From Paenibacillus sp. J5C2022 (GTDB lineage: Bacteria; Bacillota; Bacilli; Paenibacillales; Paenibacillaceae): a stretch of DNA of 38,760 bases. The notes beneath the pieces are model-generated. The model worked only from the letters and a program-made list of their open reading frames with translations, was not told the DNA's origin and searched no databases. How positions within the stretch are numbered: the first letter of the stretch is position 1; each line of letters begins with the position of its first letter. A program made the translations under genes and the position numbers. Shown piece by piece: positions 8,471 to 18,700 of this stretch. The stretch is from positions 1-38,760 of the forward strand of contig NZ_JAOQJC010000059.1 in assembly GCF_025567625.1 (NCBI RefSeq). The letters run 5' to 3'.

Positions 8471-8526
8471 CGAAGGCTGAGATAGAGTTGCAGCAAATAT
8501 ATGCGGCTCTTTCACTGTGAAAAACG

Positions 8527-8562
8527 GCTCCTGCCCGGCAGAATGTTCTGCCGGGCAGGAGC
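8527..8562 (+). terminator. Strong hairpin terminator after the lipoprotein gene
   Basis: GCTCCTGCCCGGCAGAA (8527-8543) pairs perfectly with 8546-8562 around a 2-nt loop and is followed by TATTTCC. On the other strand it is followed by TTTTTCAC, so it may also act for the convergent SLH gene, whose stop is at 8692. Confidence 0.75.
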
Positions 8563-8691
8563 TATTTCCAGGCTGTATGATAGAGCAGAGGGACCGCCGT
8601 TGCCTTGCCGCTGACGCCACTTGCACACCGTATGCCTTGCTCTCGCCCCCTAGAATGACCTAGTCCGCGCTGTCGCAATCCCCCTTAACCT

Positions 8692-11214
8692 CTAACCGTC
8701 AACACTTCTCGAATGGTTAAGTAGCCTAAGTAACATCGTCGTTGCTTCCGCACGCGTTGCTGTTTCATTCACAAACCTATTTTGTTCTCGGCCATTTACG
8801 ATTCCAAGTTCATGCATCGCTTCGACTGCAGCTTTTGCCCAGTTTGGAATGTCTGCATGATCTTGAAAAGCCGTCTCTGCATACGAACTAAGTTGTAGAT
8901 CAAGCGACCTTGCGAGCATAACGGACAATTCTGCACGAGTTATTTGGGCATTTGGACGGAATTGACCACCGTTATACCCTTGAATAATTCCTTTTTGTAC
9001 TGCGTTCGCTATTGCATCTTCAGCCCATTCGCCAATCTGTGCTTGGTCTGTGAACATTGACAATGTCGCTTCTACCGGCAGAACCAATTTCTCTGTCATT
9101 TCCGATTGTTTCGCTAATGTGTTCATTAACATAACGGTAAATTCAGCTCTCGTAATCGGACTGTTCGGTTTGAACGTATTGTCGGGATACCCACTAGCGA
9201 TTCCTTCTAGTATAGCGTTCATAATCGAGCTCTCCGCCCAATGCCCGTTAATATCTATTAACGAAATCTCAGGTGTTGGTGATTCAAGTTCAGACAATTC
9301 CCGGTGTATCGTCAATGTGTACGTCTTGCTTGTTCCATTTTCTGCTTGCACGATGAACTCCAATAAATTGTCGCCTTCTTCTAGATCTACCACGATACTT
9401 TTATCTATTACTTCACCCTGTAAAGTTACTTTCGCTGCGAAATGAGACGGTGAAAGCAGTACCTCGGTTTGATTCGCATTCGTTTGAACATTATAGTTCG
9501 TTTGCTCTTCCGTAAATATTGGATCAAGCGACACAGCTTCTCCGTTAATTTGCACGACTAAAGAATTCAAATATGCGTTTGAAGAAAGATAGGCCACTCC
9601 GCTATAATGACCGGAACTTCCGTTGGAAGAAGCTGAGGTCGTTGCAATCACGATTAATGGACTGCCTTCATTGCCTGCTGCATCGTATGCGATTAGTTCA
9701 AGTTTATAACTTGTATTGGCTTCAAGATTATCGATGTTTCGTTCATTCACACTGCTATCGACGTTTGCAACTTCATCGTCATTTACGTATAAGCGATAAC
9801 CTGCAACATGAACATTATCCGTGGCGTCTGGCCAAGTCAGTTGTAAGCTATTGTGAGTCATGTTTGATAGGGTTAGTCCGCTATCAACCGGCCAAATTGG
9901 CGGATTCAGATCGACAGAAACGTATTTATAGATTCCTAAGTCCCATACGTCATCTCTTGAAACACCGTCATAATCCACATCGACATTTATTTTTTCATCG
10001 TAAAATCCAACAACATCCAATGCGGTTCCTTTGCCCCATGCCGGACTGTTCTCAGACAAATGCCAATCTTCGTAGCTGTTAACGAACAGCGGATCATCGT
10101 ATACACCATTTCCTTCAACCGGTGCACTTGCGCAGTTATGATACAAATTATAGTCATGCTGAGGATTAATCGGTGCATGCGATTCAACAATTGCATTTCC
10201 TGTGCAACCTGCAAAGATATTATTATAAAACTTGGGAGATGCGTTCTCCGGCGACCATCCCGCTGTCGCCCCTCCACCGTTCATATATCGCACACCATAC
10301 TGCGCATCAATGACAATATTATGATAAAAGCCGCTTTCCGTGCTGCCTCTGAACACGAGTGCGCTATTTACTAATCCTGGAGTTTCTGAAACAACAACAT
10401 TATTCCATGCAGCCGCATGATAGGCTTCATATCCATCGGGGTCTTACGCGACAGATGATGGGTATGATCCGCCAAGGACGATCCCATTTTGTATAGACGT
10501 ATTGACGGCGCGAATCGAATTGTTATAAATTTGAGCACTGCGTGTCCCTGCCGGCACCATAATCGCATTGACCGCATCCCGTATTTCGTTGCCTGCAATG
10601 ACTGGCTGGTCTACGTTGGCCATTACGACCGCAATATTAAGATCATATAATGTATTGTCTACAACAGTGATATGATCTCCGCCCAGCGCTTGAACAGCTT
10701 TTCCGCCAGCAGCATGAATAAAATTGCCGCTGACGATACAATTTGAACAGTTATTCATATGAATGTATGTATCCGCACTGCCTGTTCCAGCGACGTCCTG
10801 TGTAATCTCAAAATCTTGAATCGTAATATATTGTGAATGATTCAATTGCATTTTGCCCTTCGTATTCAGTCCCGTAAACAACAACTGAGCTTGCTGCTTA
10901 TTTCTCGCCTTGATCGTAATGGGGGCCTCGTTGGTTCCACTGTTGCTGAACTCGATGATTTGGTCGGAAGTATATACCCCGTCTTCAAATATAGCCGTAT
11001 CACCAGCTCGAAGCGTTGTAGCTGCTTTATGAAGCGTCTTCCATGGCTGTTGCTCTGTTCCGTCATTGTTATCATCTCCACTTGGAGAGACAAAATAAAA
11101 GTTCGTGATAGCGCTTACTTCGTTATGTGCATAAACATTAAAGTTTGCCAATAGTCCGATAAGTAACGTGAAAATGCTGACTCTAACAATAACTTTACTT
11201 ACATTAGCACTCAT
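8692..11214 (-). pseudogene. SLH-anchored beta-helix (pectate-lyase-like) surface protein interrupted by one in-frame TAA
   Basis: Start is the ATG at 11214 (MSANVSKV), with AGGAGG 6 nt upstream. A signal peptide is followed by FYFVSPSGDDNNDGTEQQPW, the usual entry of a right-handed beta-helix of the pectate-lyase type, with many NN/NxI turns. At 10444-10446 the frame has a TAA; beyond it the same frame continues DPDGYEAYHAAAWNN without any shift. The paralogous protein at 15783-20294 has SSYDPDGYEAYHAAAWNN there, with TAC, so one C-to-A change explains the stop. Downstream are a fibronectin-III domain (about 446-529), a cadherin-like beta-sandwich (about 541-638) and three SLH domains (about 650-840), which anchor to pyruvylated wall polymer. 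Without the stop it would be about 840 aa. Possible explanations are a recent pseudogene, a sequencing error or readthrough. The gene is AT-richer than its neighbours. Confidence 0.85.
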
Positions 11215-11354
11215 ATAACTCCTCCTCATGACGAATTAGGCCGCGAGAAACAGACTTCACCTTAAGTCACAAGAGAAAATCTTGTTTCGTAGCGAGATAA
11301 ATGATCGCATTGATTGCATCAACCTTTCAGACTAATGTGGGGCGATACCTTGTA

Positions 11355-11579
11355 TTCATGAATGCAGAAGAAATCGGCTGGAACGAAATGAAGGGAAGCG
11401 GCAACTCAATTCCCAACATAAAGGACGTGTATCCCGACAGCTATCTGGTCGACTACTACTTCAGCGGCTTCAACAAGGATTACAAGGGCATGGACTGGGA
11501 AAGCCTGATCCTCGTACTGGAGGAGCATGACGGCGGTTGGTATATTGTCGCTATCGTCCATTCGCAATGGACGATTTAA
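11355..11579 (+). pseudogene. Truncated duplicate of the 7790-8470 lipoprotein (C-terminal 74 residues)
   Basis: The frame reads FMNAEEIGWNEMKGSGNS and continues to HSQWTI, matching 65 of the last 74 residues of the lipoprotein at 7790-8470. The 3' flanks also match up to the TTCACTGTG near 11650. There is no signal peptide; the open frame upstream from 11301 is unrelated. It is therefore a 5'-truncated copy, in the same orientation as the intact gene and on the opposite side of the SLH gene. Confidence 0.85.
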
Positions 11580-11699
11580 CGGAGACTGGAGATAGTCTGG
11601 AGACAGGATGATACAGCAAGTATATATGGTTGCCAGCATGTCATTCACTGTGCACAACGCCTAATGGCGTCCGTTTACTATTCTCGTCCTGCTCATTTG

Positions 11700-12460
11700 C
11701 ACCTTTTCGGCGCTCTAATGTAGGCCATCTACACTATTTCCGCTCGATCGCACCTTTTCGGCGCTCTAATGTAGGCCACCTACACTATTTCCGCTCGCTC
11801 GCCCCTTTTCGGCGCTCTAATGTAGGCCACCCACACTATTTCCACTCGCTCGCCCCTTTTCGGCGCTCTAATGTAGGCCACCTACACTATTTCCACTCGC
11901 TCGCACCTTATCGGCGCTCCAGTGTTGGCTGCATACACTATTTCCACTCGCTCGCACTTTTTCGGCGCTCTAATGTAGGCCACCTACACTATTTCCACTC
12001 GCTCGCCCCTTTTCAGCGCTCTAATGTAGGCCACCTACACTATTTCCACTCGCTCGTACCTTTTCGGCGCTCTAATGTAGGCCACCTACACTATTTCCGC
12101 TCGCTCGCACCTTATCGGCGCTCCAGTGTTGGCTGCATACACTATTTCCACTCGCTCGCCCCTTTTCGGCGCTCTAATGTAGGCCATCTACACTATTTCC
12201 GCTCGCTCACAGTTTTTCGGCGCTCTAATGTAGGCCACCTACACTAATCCGGTCCGTTCGCACCTTTTCGGCGCTCCAGTGTAGGATTCCTACACTATTT
12301 CCAATCGCTCGTACCTTTTCGGCGCTCTAATGTAGGCCACCTACACTAATCCGGTCCGTTCGCCCCTTTTCGGCGCTCTAATGTAGGCCACCTACACTAA
12401 TCCGGTCCGTTCGCCCCCTTTTCGGTGCTCCAGTGTTGGCTGCATACACTAATCCGTCCC
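11700..12460. repeat. Tandem array of fifteen 51-bp hairpin-bearing repeats
   Basis: Units begin (at GGCGCTC or a variant) at 11709, 11760, 11811, 11862, 11913, 11964, 12015, 12066, 12117, 12168, 12219, 12270, 12321, 12372 and 12424: exactly 51 bp apart, except the last at 52. Each contains a short inverted repeat such as TGTAGGCCACCTACA, or variants (TGTAGGATTCCTACA, TGTTGGCTGCATACA) that mostly keep pairing. Spacing lines are CTATTTCCRCTCGCTCG or CTAATCCGGTCCGTTCG. Units 5 and 9 are the same variant, suggesting duplication of a four-unit block. Because 51 is divisible by 3, a long open frame runs through it, but there is no ribosome-binding site or gene-like composition. It fills the gap between the lipoprotein remnant and leuA. 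Confidence 0.92.
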
Positions 12461-12473
12461 GCGCGAATACCAC

Positions 12474-12518
12474 GCGCAAAAACCTCGCTTCGCACGGACG
12501 AAGACGAGGTTTTTGCGC
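12474..12518 (-). terminator. Rho-independent terminator of leuA
   Basis: GCGCAAAAACCTCG (12474-12487) and CGAGGTTTTTGCGC (12505-12518) form a 14-bp perfect stem, with the T-run inside the descending arm. It starts 16 nt past the leuA stop. Confidence 0.8.
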
Positions 12519-12533
12519 AGCTTGCCGAGTCGC

Positions 12534-14201
12534 TTATCGCTTGGCGATCAGCAGATTGTTGACGGCGCTGAACAGCGCCTTCACGGAAGAGGTCATAATA
12601 TCGACATCGGTACCGCAGCCCCAATAGACGACACCGTCCGCTGCCGTAACGCCGATATAGGATACCGCCTGCGACTTGGAGCCGCGTTCCAGCGCATGCT
12701 CCTTGTAGACCAGATCGGAATATTCGACGTCAAGCTCGGTCTGAAGCGCATTGCTGATCGCATCCAGACGGCCGTTGCCCGTTCCCGAGATGTCTTTCGC
12801 AGCACCGTCGCTCTTAATCGTGACGACTGTCTTGAAGTCATCATCGTCCGTATAACGGTACTTCACGAACTCGACCGGCGACTTCAAATTAACGTACGTG
12901 CTCAAGAAAATATCGTAGATTTCCTCCACCATCAGCTCCTGCTGCTTCTGGTCGGACACATTTTTCACGCAATAGCCGAAATTCTCGCGCATGAGCGGCG
13001 GCAGATCCAAGCCGTACTTCTGCTGCAGCAAGTACCCGATGCCGCCTTTGCCCGACTGGCTGTTAATGCGAATAATATCGCCTTCGTATTCTCTTCCGAT
13101 ATCCTTCGGATCGATCGGCAGATACGGAACGGACCAATGCCGGCATTCCTGCTCTTCGCGCCACTTCATCCCCTTCGCGATCGCATCCTGATGCGAGCCG
13201 GAGAAGGCAGTGAACACAAGCTCACCGCCGTACGGCTGGCGCTCGCCCACTTTCATCTTCGTCAACCGTTCGTATACGGCAATAATCGCCGGAATATTGT
13301 CGAAGCGGAGTTGAGGATCTACCCCATGGGAATACATATTGAGAGCCAAGGTGACGATGTCCACATTGCCCGTGCGCTCCCCGTTGCCGAACAGCGTGCC
13401 TTCGACGCGCTGCGCTCCCGCCAGCATAGCCAGCTCGGCGTCCGCCACGCCCGTTCCTCTGTCGTTGTGCGGATGCAGAGACAGGATCACACTGTCGCGA
13501 TAGTTCATATGCTTGCTCATATATTCGATCTGGCTGGCGTATACATGCGGCATGGACATGGACACTGTGGCCGGCAGGTTGATAATGACCGGATTGTCCG
13601 TCGACGGCTGCCATACGTCCAGCACGCTGTTGCATATATCAAGCGCGAAGTCGATCTCCGTGCCTGTGAAGCTCTCAGGCGAATACTGGAACTGGAAGTT
13701 GCCTTCCGTCTCCTCGGCGCATTGCTTCAACAGCTCCGCTCCGGAAGTCGCAATCGCAATAATCTCTTCTTTGGTCTTGCGGAACACTTGCTCGCGCTGC
13801 GCTACGGAGGTGGAGTTATACAGATGGACGACCGCTTTTTTCGCGCCTTTCAGCGACTCGAAGGTTTTGCGGATAATATGCTCTCTCGATTGGGTCAATA
13901 CCTGAATCGTCACATCGTCCGGAATGAGATTCTGCTCGATCAGCGTGCGCAAGAAGGCGAATTCCGTCTCCGAAGCGGCGGGGAAGCCTACCTCGATCTC
14001 CTTGAAGCCGATGTCGACAAGCATTTGGAAATATTCCAGCTTCTCCTCCAAATTCATCGGAACGACTAACGCCTGATTGCCGTCCCGCAGGTCGACGCTG
14101 CACCAGATCGGCGGCTCTGTAATGTATTCCTTCTTCGTCCACTCCAAACTCGTCTCAGGCGGCATAAAATACCCTCTTGCATACTTTTGGTCATTTTTCA
14201 T
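12534..14201 (-). CDS. leuA: 2-isopropylmalate synthase (long LeuA type)
   Basis: 555 aa. The enzyme condenses acetyl-CoA with 2-oxoisovalerate, the first committed step of leucine synthesis in the cytoplasm. The N-terminal HMGL-like TIM barrel shows WCSVDLRDGNQALVVPMN (metal-binding Asp and catalytic Arg), GFKEIEVGFPAASETEF, and the metal-binding HPHNDRGTGVADAELA. The C-terminal part (about 430-555) is the leucine-binding regulatory domain, with GNGRLDAISNAL and YIGVTAADG. The length fits the roughly 555-aa LeuA class rather than the 510-aa class. Two ATGs are possible; the one at 14201 has AAGGA about 8-9 nt upstream, whereas the one at 14210 abuts it. It is monocistronic here, preceded by a T-box and followed by a terminator; no other leu/ilv gene is in the window. 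Confidence 0.95.
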   Translation of the reverse strand: MKNDQKYARGYFMPPETSLEWTKKEYITEPPIWCSVDLRDGNQALVVPMNLEEKLEYFQMLVDIGFKEIEVGFPAASETEFAFLRTLIEQNLIPDDVTIQVLTQSREHIIRKTFESLKGAKKAVVHLYNSTSVAQREQVFRKTKEEIIAIATSGAELLKQCAEETEGNFQFQYSPESFTGTEIDFALDICNSVLDVWQPSTDNPVIINLPATVSMSMPHVYASQIEYMSKHMNYRDSVILSLHPHNDRGTGVADAELAMLAGAQRVEGTLFGNGERTGNVDIVTLALNMYSHGVDPQLRFDNIPAIIAVYERLTKMKVGERQPYGGELVFTAFSGSHQDAIAKGMKWREEQECRHWSVPYLPIDPKDIGREYEGDIIRINSQSGKGGIGYLLQQKYGLDLPPLMRENFGYCVKNVSDQKQQELMVEEIYDIFLSTYVNLKSPVEFVKYRYTDDDDFKTVVTIKSDGAAKDISGTGNGRLDAISNALQTELDVEYSDLVYKEHALERGSKSQAVSYIGVTAADGVVYWGCGTDVDIMTSSVKALFSAVNNLLIAKR

Positions 14202-14253
14202 GCTAATCATCCTTTTCTTTAGAGGTGCTTGCCCATAACTGTCGTCTTAAGAA

Positions 14254-14538
14254 TGAAAAAAAGTCCTTCGTCTCTTATAAAGAGACGAAAGACTTTGACA
14301 TCTTACGCGGTACCACTCTCATTCATACCTATAAGGTATGCGCTCAAGCAGACAGATGTTCATACGAACCGCTATCCGCCCTGGTGATAACGGCCAGGTC
14401 CCGGCTCCGCCTACTTCATTCGTTCAGCGGGCTACTCCAAGGTGAGTTCCGATATTCCTCACGGCTGCTTCGCACCGGCCAGCAGCTCTCTGGGCGTTAA
14501 GAAAATCGTACTAGTCCTCTTCGTCGTATTTCAATATT
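14254..14538 (-). promoter_or_regulatory. T-box riboswitch (leucine specifier) in the leuA leader
   Basis: On the minus strand the leader contains AGAGAGCTG, GAACTCACCTTGGAGTAG, and the conserved T-box AGAGTGGTACCGCG (14306-14319). It ends in a terminator stem (AAGTCTTTCGTCTCT pairing with AGAGACGAAGGACTT, 14261-14295) and a T-run at 14254-14261. The specifier in the stem-I position reads CUC (14446-14444), a leucine codon, consistent with leuA. Uncharged tRNA-Leu would stabilise the antiterminator and permit expression. Confidence 0.9.
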
Positions 14539-14544
14539 GCCCCT

Positions 14545-14573
14545 ATTTTATAACACATACCTCCACTTAGCAA
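14545..14573 (-). promoter_or_regulatory. Predicted sigma-A promoter of leuA
   Basis: TTGCTA (14568-14573) and TAAAAT (14545-14550) on the minus strand, 17-nt spacer. The start would fall just before the T-box RNA. Confidence 0.6.
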
Positions 14574-14650
14574 GTGAATATTGGCAACTATTTCACCCGT
14601 TCCTGAAACGTTCCGTCGCCTGGCGGATAATATCGTCGCCTCTCAAGGCT

Positions 14651-15580
14651 CTATCTTTGCAGAAATCCTTCTTCGAAAATGTTCATGAGATACTCTAGTG
14701 TCATCGGATCGCTGTACGTTGCGGCTTCCATATCGATTTCAATTACACGATCTGCTTTGACGGCAGGCACGTTCTTCCAAGTTTCGGTTTGCAGGAACTC
14801 GTTGTCCGCCGACGGCTTGCGGCTAAGCACAATATAATCGCCGGCGTATTCGGGAATCGTCTCCAATGAAATTTCGTGGTACCCGGGACCTAAAGCATCC
14901 TTCTTCACATTGTCCGGCATGGCCAGCCCCATTGCCTGATACAATACTTCCGTCCCTCTCGCCCAATTGTTCCCGTACACGTAGATACTCTTATCATACA
15001 TCTCCAACACCGAGACGGTTGCATCCTTGCCAATTTTCTCTTTCACTTGCTTTCCGAGCTCATCGGCACGTTTCGTAAAGTCTTGTATCCAGGCACGCGC
15101 TTCCTCTTCTTTGTGCAACAGCTTGCCGATTTCCAGTTGCTGCTCCAGATAGTCCAGCTTGCCCCAGGTGAAAGCAACGGTCGGAGCTATCGCTTTGAGA
15201 TCCTCCAGATTCTCGAAGTGTGAGCCGGCAATGATCAGATCCGGATTCAGGGCCAGAATTTGCTCCGCATTTTTATAGGAGACAACTTCTACGCCTTCCA
15301 GCGCCTCTTGAAAATGCGGGCTTCCCGCCGTCCATTCGTCAACTCCGACAACAGAACCGCCCAGCGAGATGACGTTCGGAGCATTCGTAAGCGCGACAAT
15401 TCTTTGCGGTTCTGCGGGAATCTCGACAGGCCCGTTCTCCGATTCGTATACGATCGTCCCCTCCACCCCCGACTGCTCCGGTTCAACCGTTTCTTGACCG
15501 TTTGTGCCTTGCCCTTGCCCGCAGCCCGTCAGCAACGCAAGAAAAATAGCCAGCCCAATCGTAAATTGAAATGCTTTCAT
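14651..15580 (-). CDS. Ferric-siderophore ABC transporter substrate-binding lipoprotein
   Basis: 309 aa. Start ATG at 15580 (MKAFQFTI) with GGGGAG 6 nt upstream; the longer open frame runs back into the Fur box. The signal peptide ends ALLTGC (lipobox). The mature protein is a helical-backbone class III binding protein (PeriplaBP-2/FecB type), with PQRIVALTNAPNVISLGG early and PDLIIAGSHFENLEDLKAIAP in the first lobe, and DYIVLSRKP in the second. These receptors carry Fe(III)-siderophores to FecCD-type permeases. No permease or ATPase gene is adjacent, so it must work with components encoded elsewhere. The perfect Fur box at 15610-15624 indicates iron repression. The particular siderophore is not predictable. 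Confidence 0.88.
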   Translation of the reverse strand: MKAFQFTIGLAIFLALLTGCGQGQGTNGQETVEPEQSGVEGTIVYESENGPVEIPAEPQRIVALTNAPNVISLGGSVVGVDEWTAGSPHFQEALEGVEVVSYKNAEQILALNPDLIIAGSHFENLEDLKAIAPTVAFTWGKLDYLEQQLEIGKLLHKEEEARAWIQDFTKRADELGKQVKEKIGKDATVSVLEMYDKSIYVYGNNWARGTEVLYQAMGLAMPDNVKKDALGPGYHEISLETIPEYAGDYIVLSRKPSADNEFLQTETWKNVPAVKADRVIEIDMEAATYSDPMTLEYLMNIFEEGFLQR

Positions 15581-15609
15581 CGTGTTCTCCCCAGTACTCT
15601 TGTTTATTT

Positions 15610-15624
15610 TGATAATGATTATCA
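15610..15624. promoter_or_regulatory. Fur box upstream of the siderophore-binding protein
   Basis: TGATAATGATTATCA is an exact 7-1-7 Fur box, about 30 nt upstream of the start codon. A minus-strand promoter (TTGTAT, then GATAAT overlapping the box) would be occluded by Fur-Fe. Confidence 0.88.
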
Positions 15625-15749
15625 ATATTGTTTACGGCTATACAATACACGGTTTCTGTCGGGCTGTCAATACTATGCCTTGTGTGTCTTGTGCCTCGCA
15701 TGAAGTTCCGCTATCCGTTGCCATCCTCTGCTCACTGCCGCACAATGAA

Positions 15750-15771
15750 GGGCTCCCCTGACAGGGAGCCC
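15750..15771 (-). terminator. Hairpin terminator after the giant esterase/beta-helix gene
   Basis: GGGCTCCC (15750-15757) pairs with GGGAGCCC (15764-15771) across a 6-nt loop. On the minus strand it is followed by TTCATTGT, 12 nt after the stop codon. Confidence 0.6.
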
Positions 15772-15782
15772 CTCTTCCCGGC

Positions 15783-18700
15783 TTAACGATGATGAGGCAC
15801 CGTCACCGTTCGCTGTGTTGTAACGGCATTGCCCGCTTCGTCGGTCGCTGTGTAAGCGACGGTATAGATGCGCCCCGTACCGCCGCCGTCGCGCTCGCTT
15901 CGCAGTTGGAAGCTCGTATCCGCCGAGCCGATATTCGCCACGATGTCCCCGCCATCGTCTGATTCGTTCATCGCTATGCCGCTGAGCATCACATCCCTGA
16001 CGCCCGAGCCCGTATCCTCTGCGGCAACGTCCGCATGAATCGCAACCAGCTCATGATTCGGCGGCCACAGCTCCGTCCGGTCAAGCGTAACGTCAAGCGT
16101 CGGCGCTATTGTATCCACCTGAATGCGAAGATCCTCTTCCGACTCTTGCCGCTCCTCCACATTGCCGAACAGATCGACTGAGCGGAAGCTTAGCTCATAG
16201 ACGCCGTCCGGAAGCACGATGGATGAAGTGTACGCGACATAACCTTCCGTCGGGGGCAGGGATATGCCATACACACTCTCGATAACTGTCAGCTTGTATT
16301 CTGTATAAGCGATTGCGGTGCGCTCATCGCTCGTCGCCTCCGGCTCTACCGTCGCTTCGCTCGTATACCAGCCGTTGTCTCCTTGCTGTCCGGATACAGC
16401 AGCTACGGTGATGGGAGCGGCAATCGCCTCCTCCTCGATATGCTCCGCCAGCGGCAAGCCGAGCTGCTTGATTCCTTCAGCGGCAAGATGGGCGAAGTAG
16501 GCTGCGCCAAGCTCGTTGAAGTGGGTATTATCCTGCTTGCCATCGGGGTAATTCGGCGACTCTCCGGGCTCCAGCCACAAGAACAGCTCCTTCGTAAGCT
16601 CCGGCCCCAATTGTTCGTATAGCGTCTTGCTCGTCGCGTTGAAGTCGATTACCGGAACATTCAGCTCGCTTGCCATCTCTCTTACGGCAACAGGGTAATC
16701 GCCCAGCGACATGATCAGCGTTCCGTCCTCATGGAACTGCCGCCGGTTCATCGAAGTAAGCAGTACGGGAATTGCGCCCTTCGCTCTTGCGCTCTGAATA
16801 TAGTATTTCAAGTGATCCTTGTATGTGGTGAACGGCTCCGTATGCTTATACTCCAACGTTGACTGGTCATTATGGCCGAACTGGATGAACAAGTAATCGC
16901 CATCCTCGATCGCCAGCTCCGTCTTCGCGAACTGCCCCATATCGAGATAGCTCTTGGAGCTGTGTCCGGAGGAGCCGTAATTGTATACGGTGACAGCATC
17001 GTCGAACATCTCCTTGAATTTCGTGCCCCATCCGGTGAGCGGAGAACGGTAGGCGGGGAAGTCCGCCATCGTGGAATCGCCGATCAGGAACACCGCCGGA
17101 CTGGCGCTTGGCTCGCCGCCCCTGTAGATGCCCATATCCCAGTCCGCTTCCCGCACCGCGCCGTCATAATCATGCGATACATCGATCAGCGTTCCGTCCT
17201 TCAGCATGAAGCCTGCGATGACTTCTCCCGCGTCAATCGCGGGACTGCCGTAGCCGAGATGCCAGTTGCCGTTGTATGGATCGGCCAGCAGCGGATCGCC
17301 GTATACGCCGTTCGCCTCCGACGGCTCGGTCGCATTGCCGTAATAGAGGTTGTGATCGTGGACGAGATTGTCGGGAGTCTGAACGATGCCAAGTCCGTCT
17401 ACGGTCGCCCCCACAATAATGTTATTTTTGAACACGGCATTCACATTCGGCGGATTCCAGTCCCATCCGATGGCGACATTATTCGGCTCCCAGAAGTGAA
17501 TGTTATACTTCGCCCCGATGACGATATTGTTGTATGCCGCGCTGTCCTTGCTGCCCATGAACGTGATGCCTTGCCGGAGCAGCCCCGGAAGCTCGGAGAT
17601 GACGACGTTGTTGTAAGCGAGGCCGTTCCACATCTCGAATCCGTTCACAGAAGGATCGGCCGTCGATACGGGATCGGTCTGTCCGCCCAGGTAGATGCCG
17701 CTGCCTCTCATCATGACGTTGGCATTGTGCACGTAATTGTTATAGATGAGGATATTCTCCGAGCCGCCCTTCGCGAGCAGCCCGTTCCGCTCGACATCGT
17801 ACACCTCGTTGTTCCTCATCGTGCTGTCCTTCACATTGACGAAGTCGACGCCCTCATGGGTAATATCGTATATATAATTGCCCTCCACGAGCATGTTGCT
17901 GGTATGAGAGCCTTTCACCCCATCCTCGAAGGCATGATGAATTTTGTTGCCGATAATATGGATATAATTCGTATCGTTGACGACTCTGATGAGAATATCC
18001 GTCGTATCGACCCCTTTCCTGTTTTGCGTAATCTCGAAATCTTGCAGCGTAATATAGGATTTGCCGCGGATATATATTTTCGTCGTTGGCATATTCATGT
18101 ATTTGATGACCGCGCCATGCTTGTTCCGCGACTTGAACAGAATCGGCTCCGTCTCCGTTCCGCTCTCCTCGAAGTAGGCAACCCTCGTCTCCTCATATAA
18201 TCCATCTTCGAAAATAACCGTATCTCCACGCTGGGCGGAATATGCCGCATGATACATCGTCCGCCATGGCTCGGCTTCCGTACCCGGATTCTCGTCATCT
18301 CCATCAGGCGACACATAATACGTGCCTCCCGGCTCCGGTCTGGGGTCACCAGGTCCTCCCGGTACGGTGCTGCCCTCAATCTCCGTCACCGTAACGTCGT
18401 CGATCAGAATATCGCTTCTGAATATTGCAGCCGCAATGCCGCCGTTCGATAAGCCCGCATCCGATCCGCTCAGCAGCAGATGCCCGTCCATATGCACCTG
18501 CAAGCTTGTGCCGTTGACCGTGAACTTCAGGTTATGCCAGCCGGGTGAAGGATTCCATTCCAGCTTCTCCTGCAGCGGAATGACTACGCCTCCCACCTTC
18601 TTCTTCAGGCCGATATACCCGGTCTCGGGATGACCCTTCATCTCCAGCAGATAGTAGTTCTGAGAGTCCGTATGTCTCGTATACAGGGTGAAAAACCCGT

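Noticed and set aside
11630..12247. A 205-codon open frame with a 17-residue repeat (APFRRSNVGHLHYF...)
   Set aside because: It exists only because the 51-bp repeat is a multiple of three; no ribosome-binding site, low-complexity composition, and the repeat continues past its end.
11700..12460. CRISPR array
   Set aside because: Units are contiguous 51-bp copies with no variable spacers and no cas genes nearby.
12513..14069. A 518-codon frame on the plus strand opposite leuA
   Set aside because: Antisense shadow of a clearly conserved enzyme; the amino-acid composition (Arg/His/Leu rich) is typical of reverse-strand artefacts.
16872..18200. A 442-codon plus-strand frame inside the giant gene
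   Set aside because: Antisense of the second beta-helix, whose repetitive codon pattern keeps the opposite strand open.
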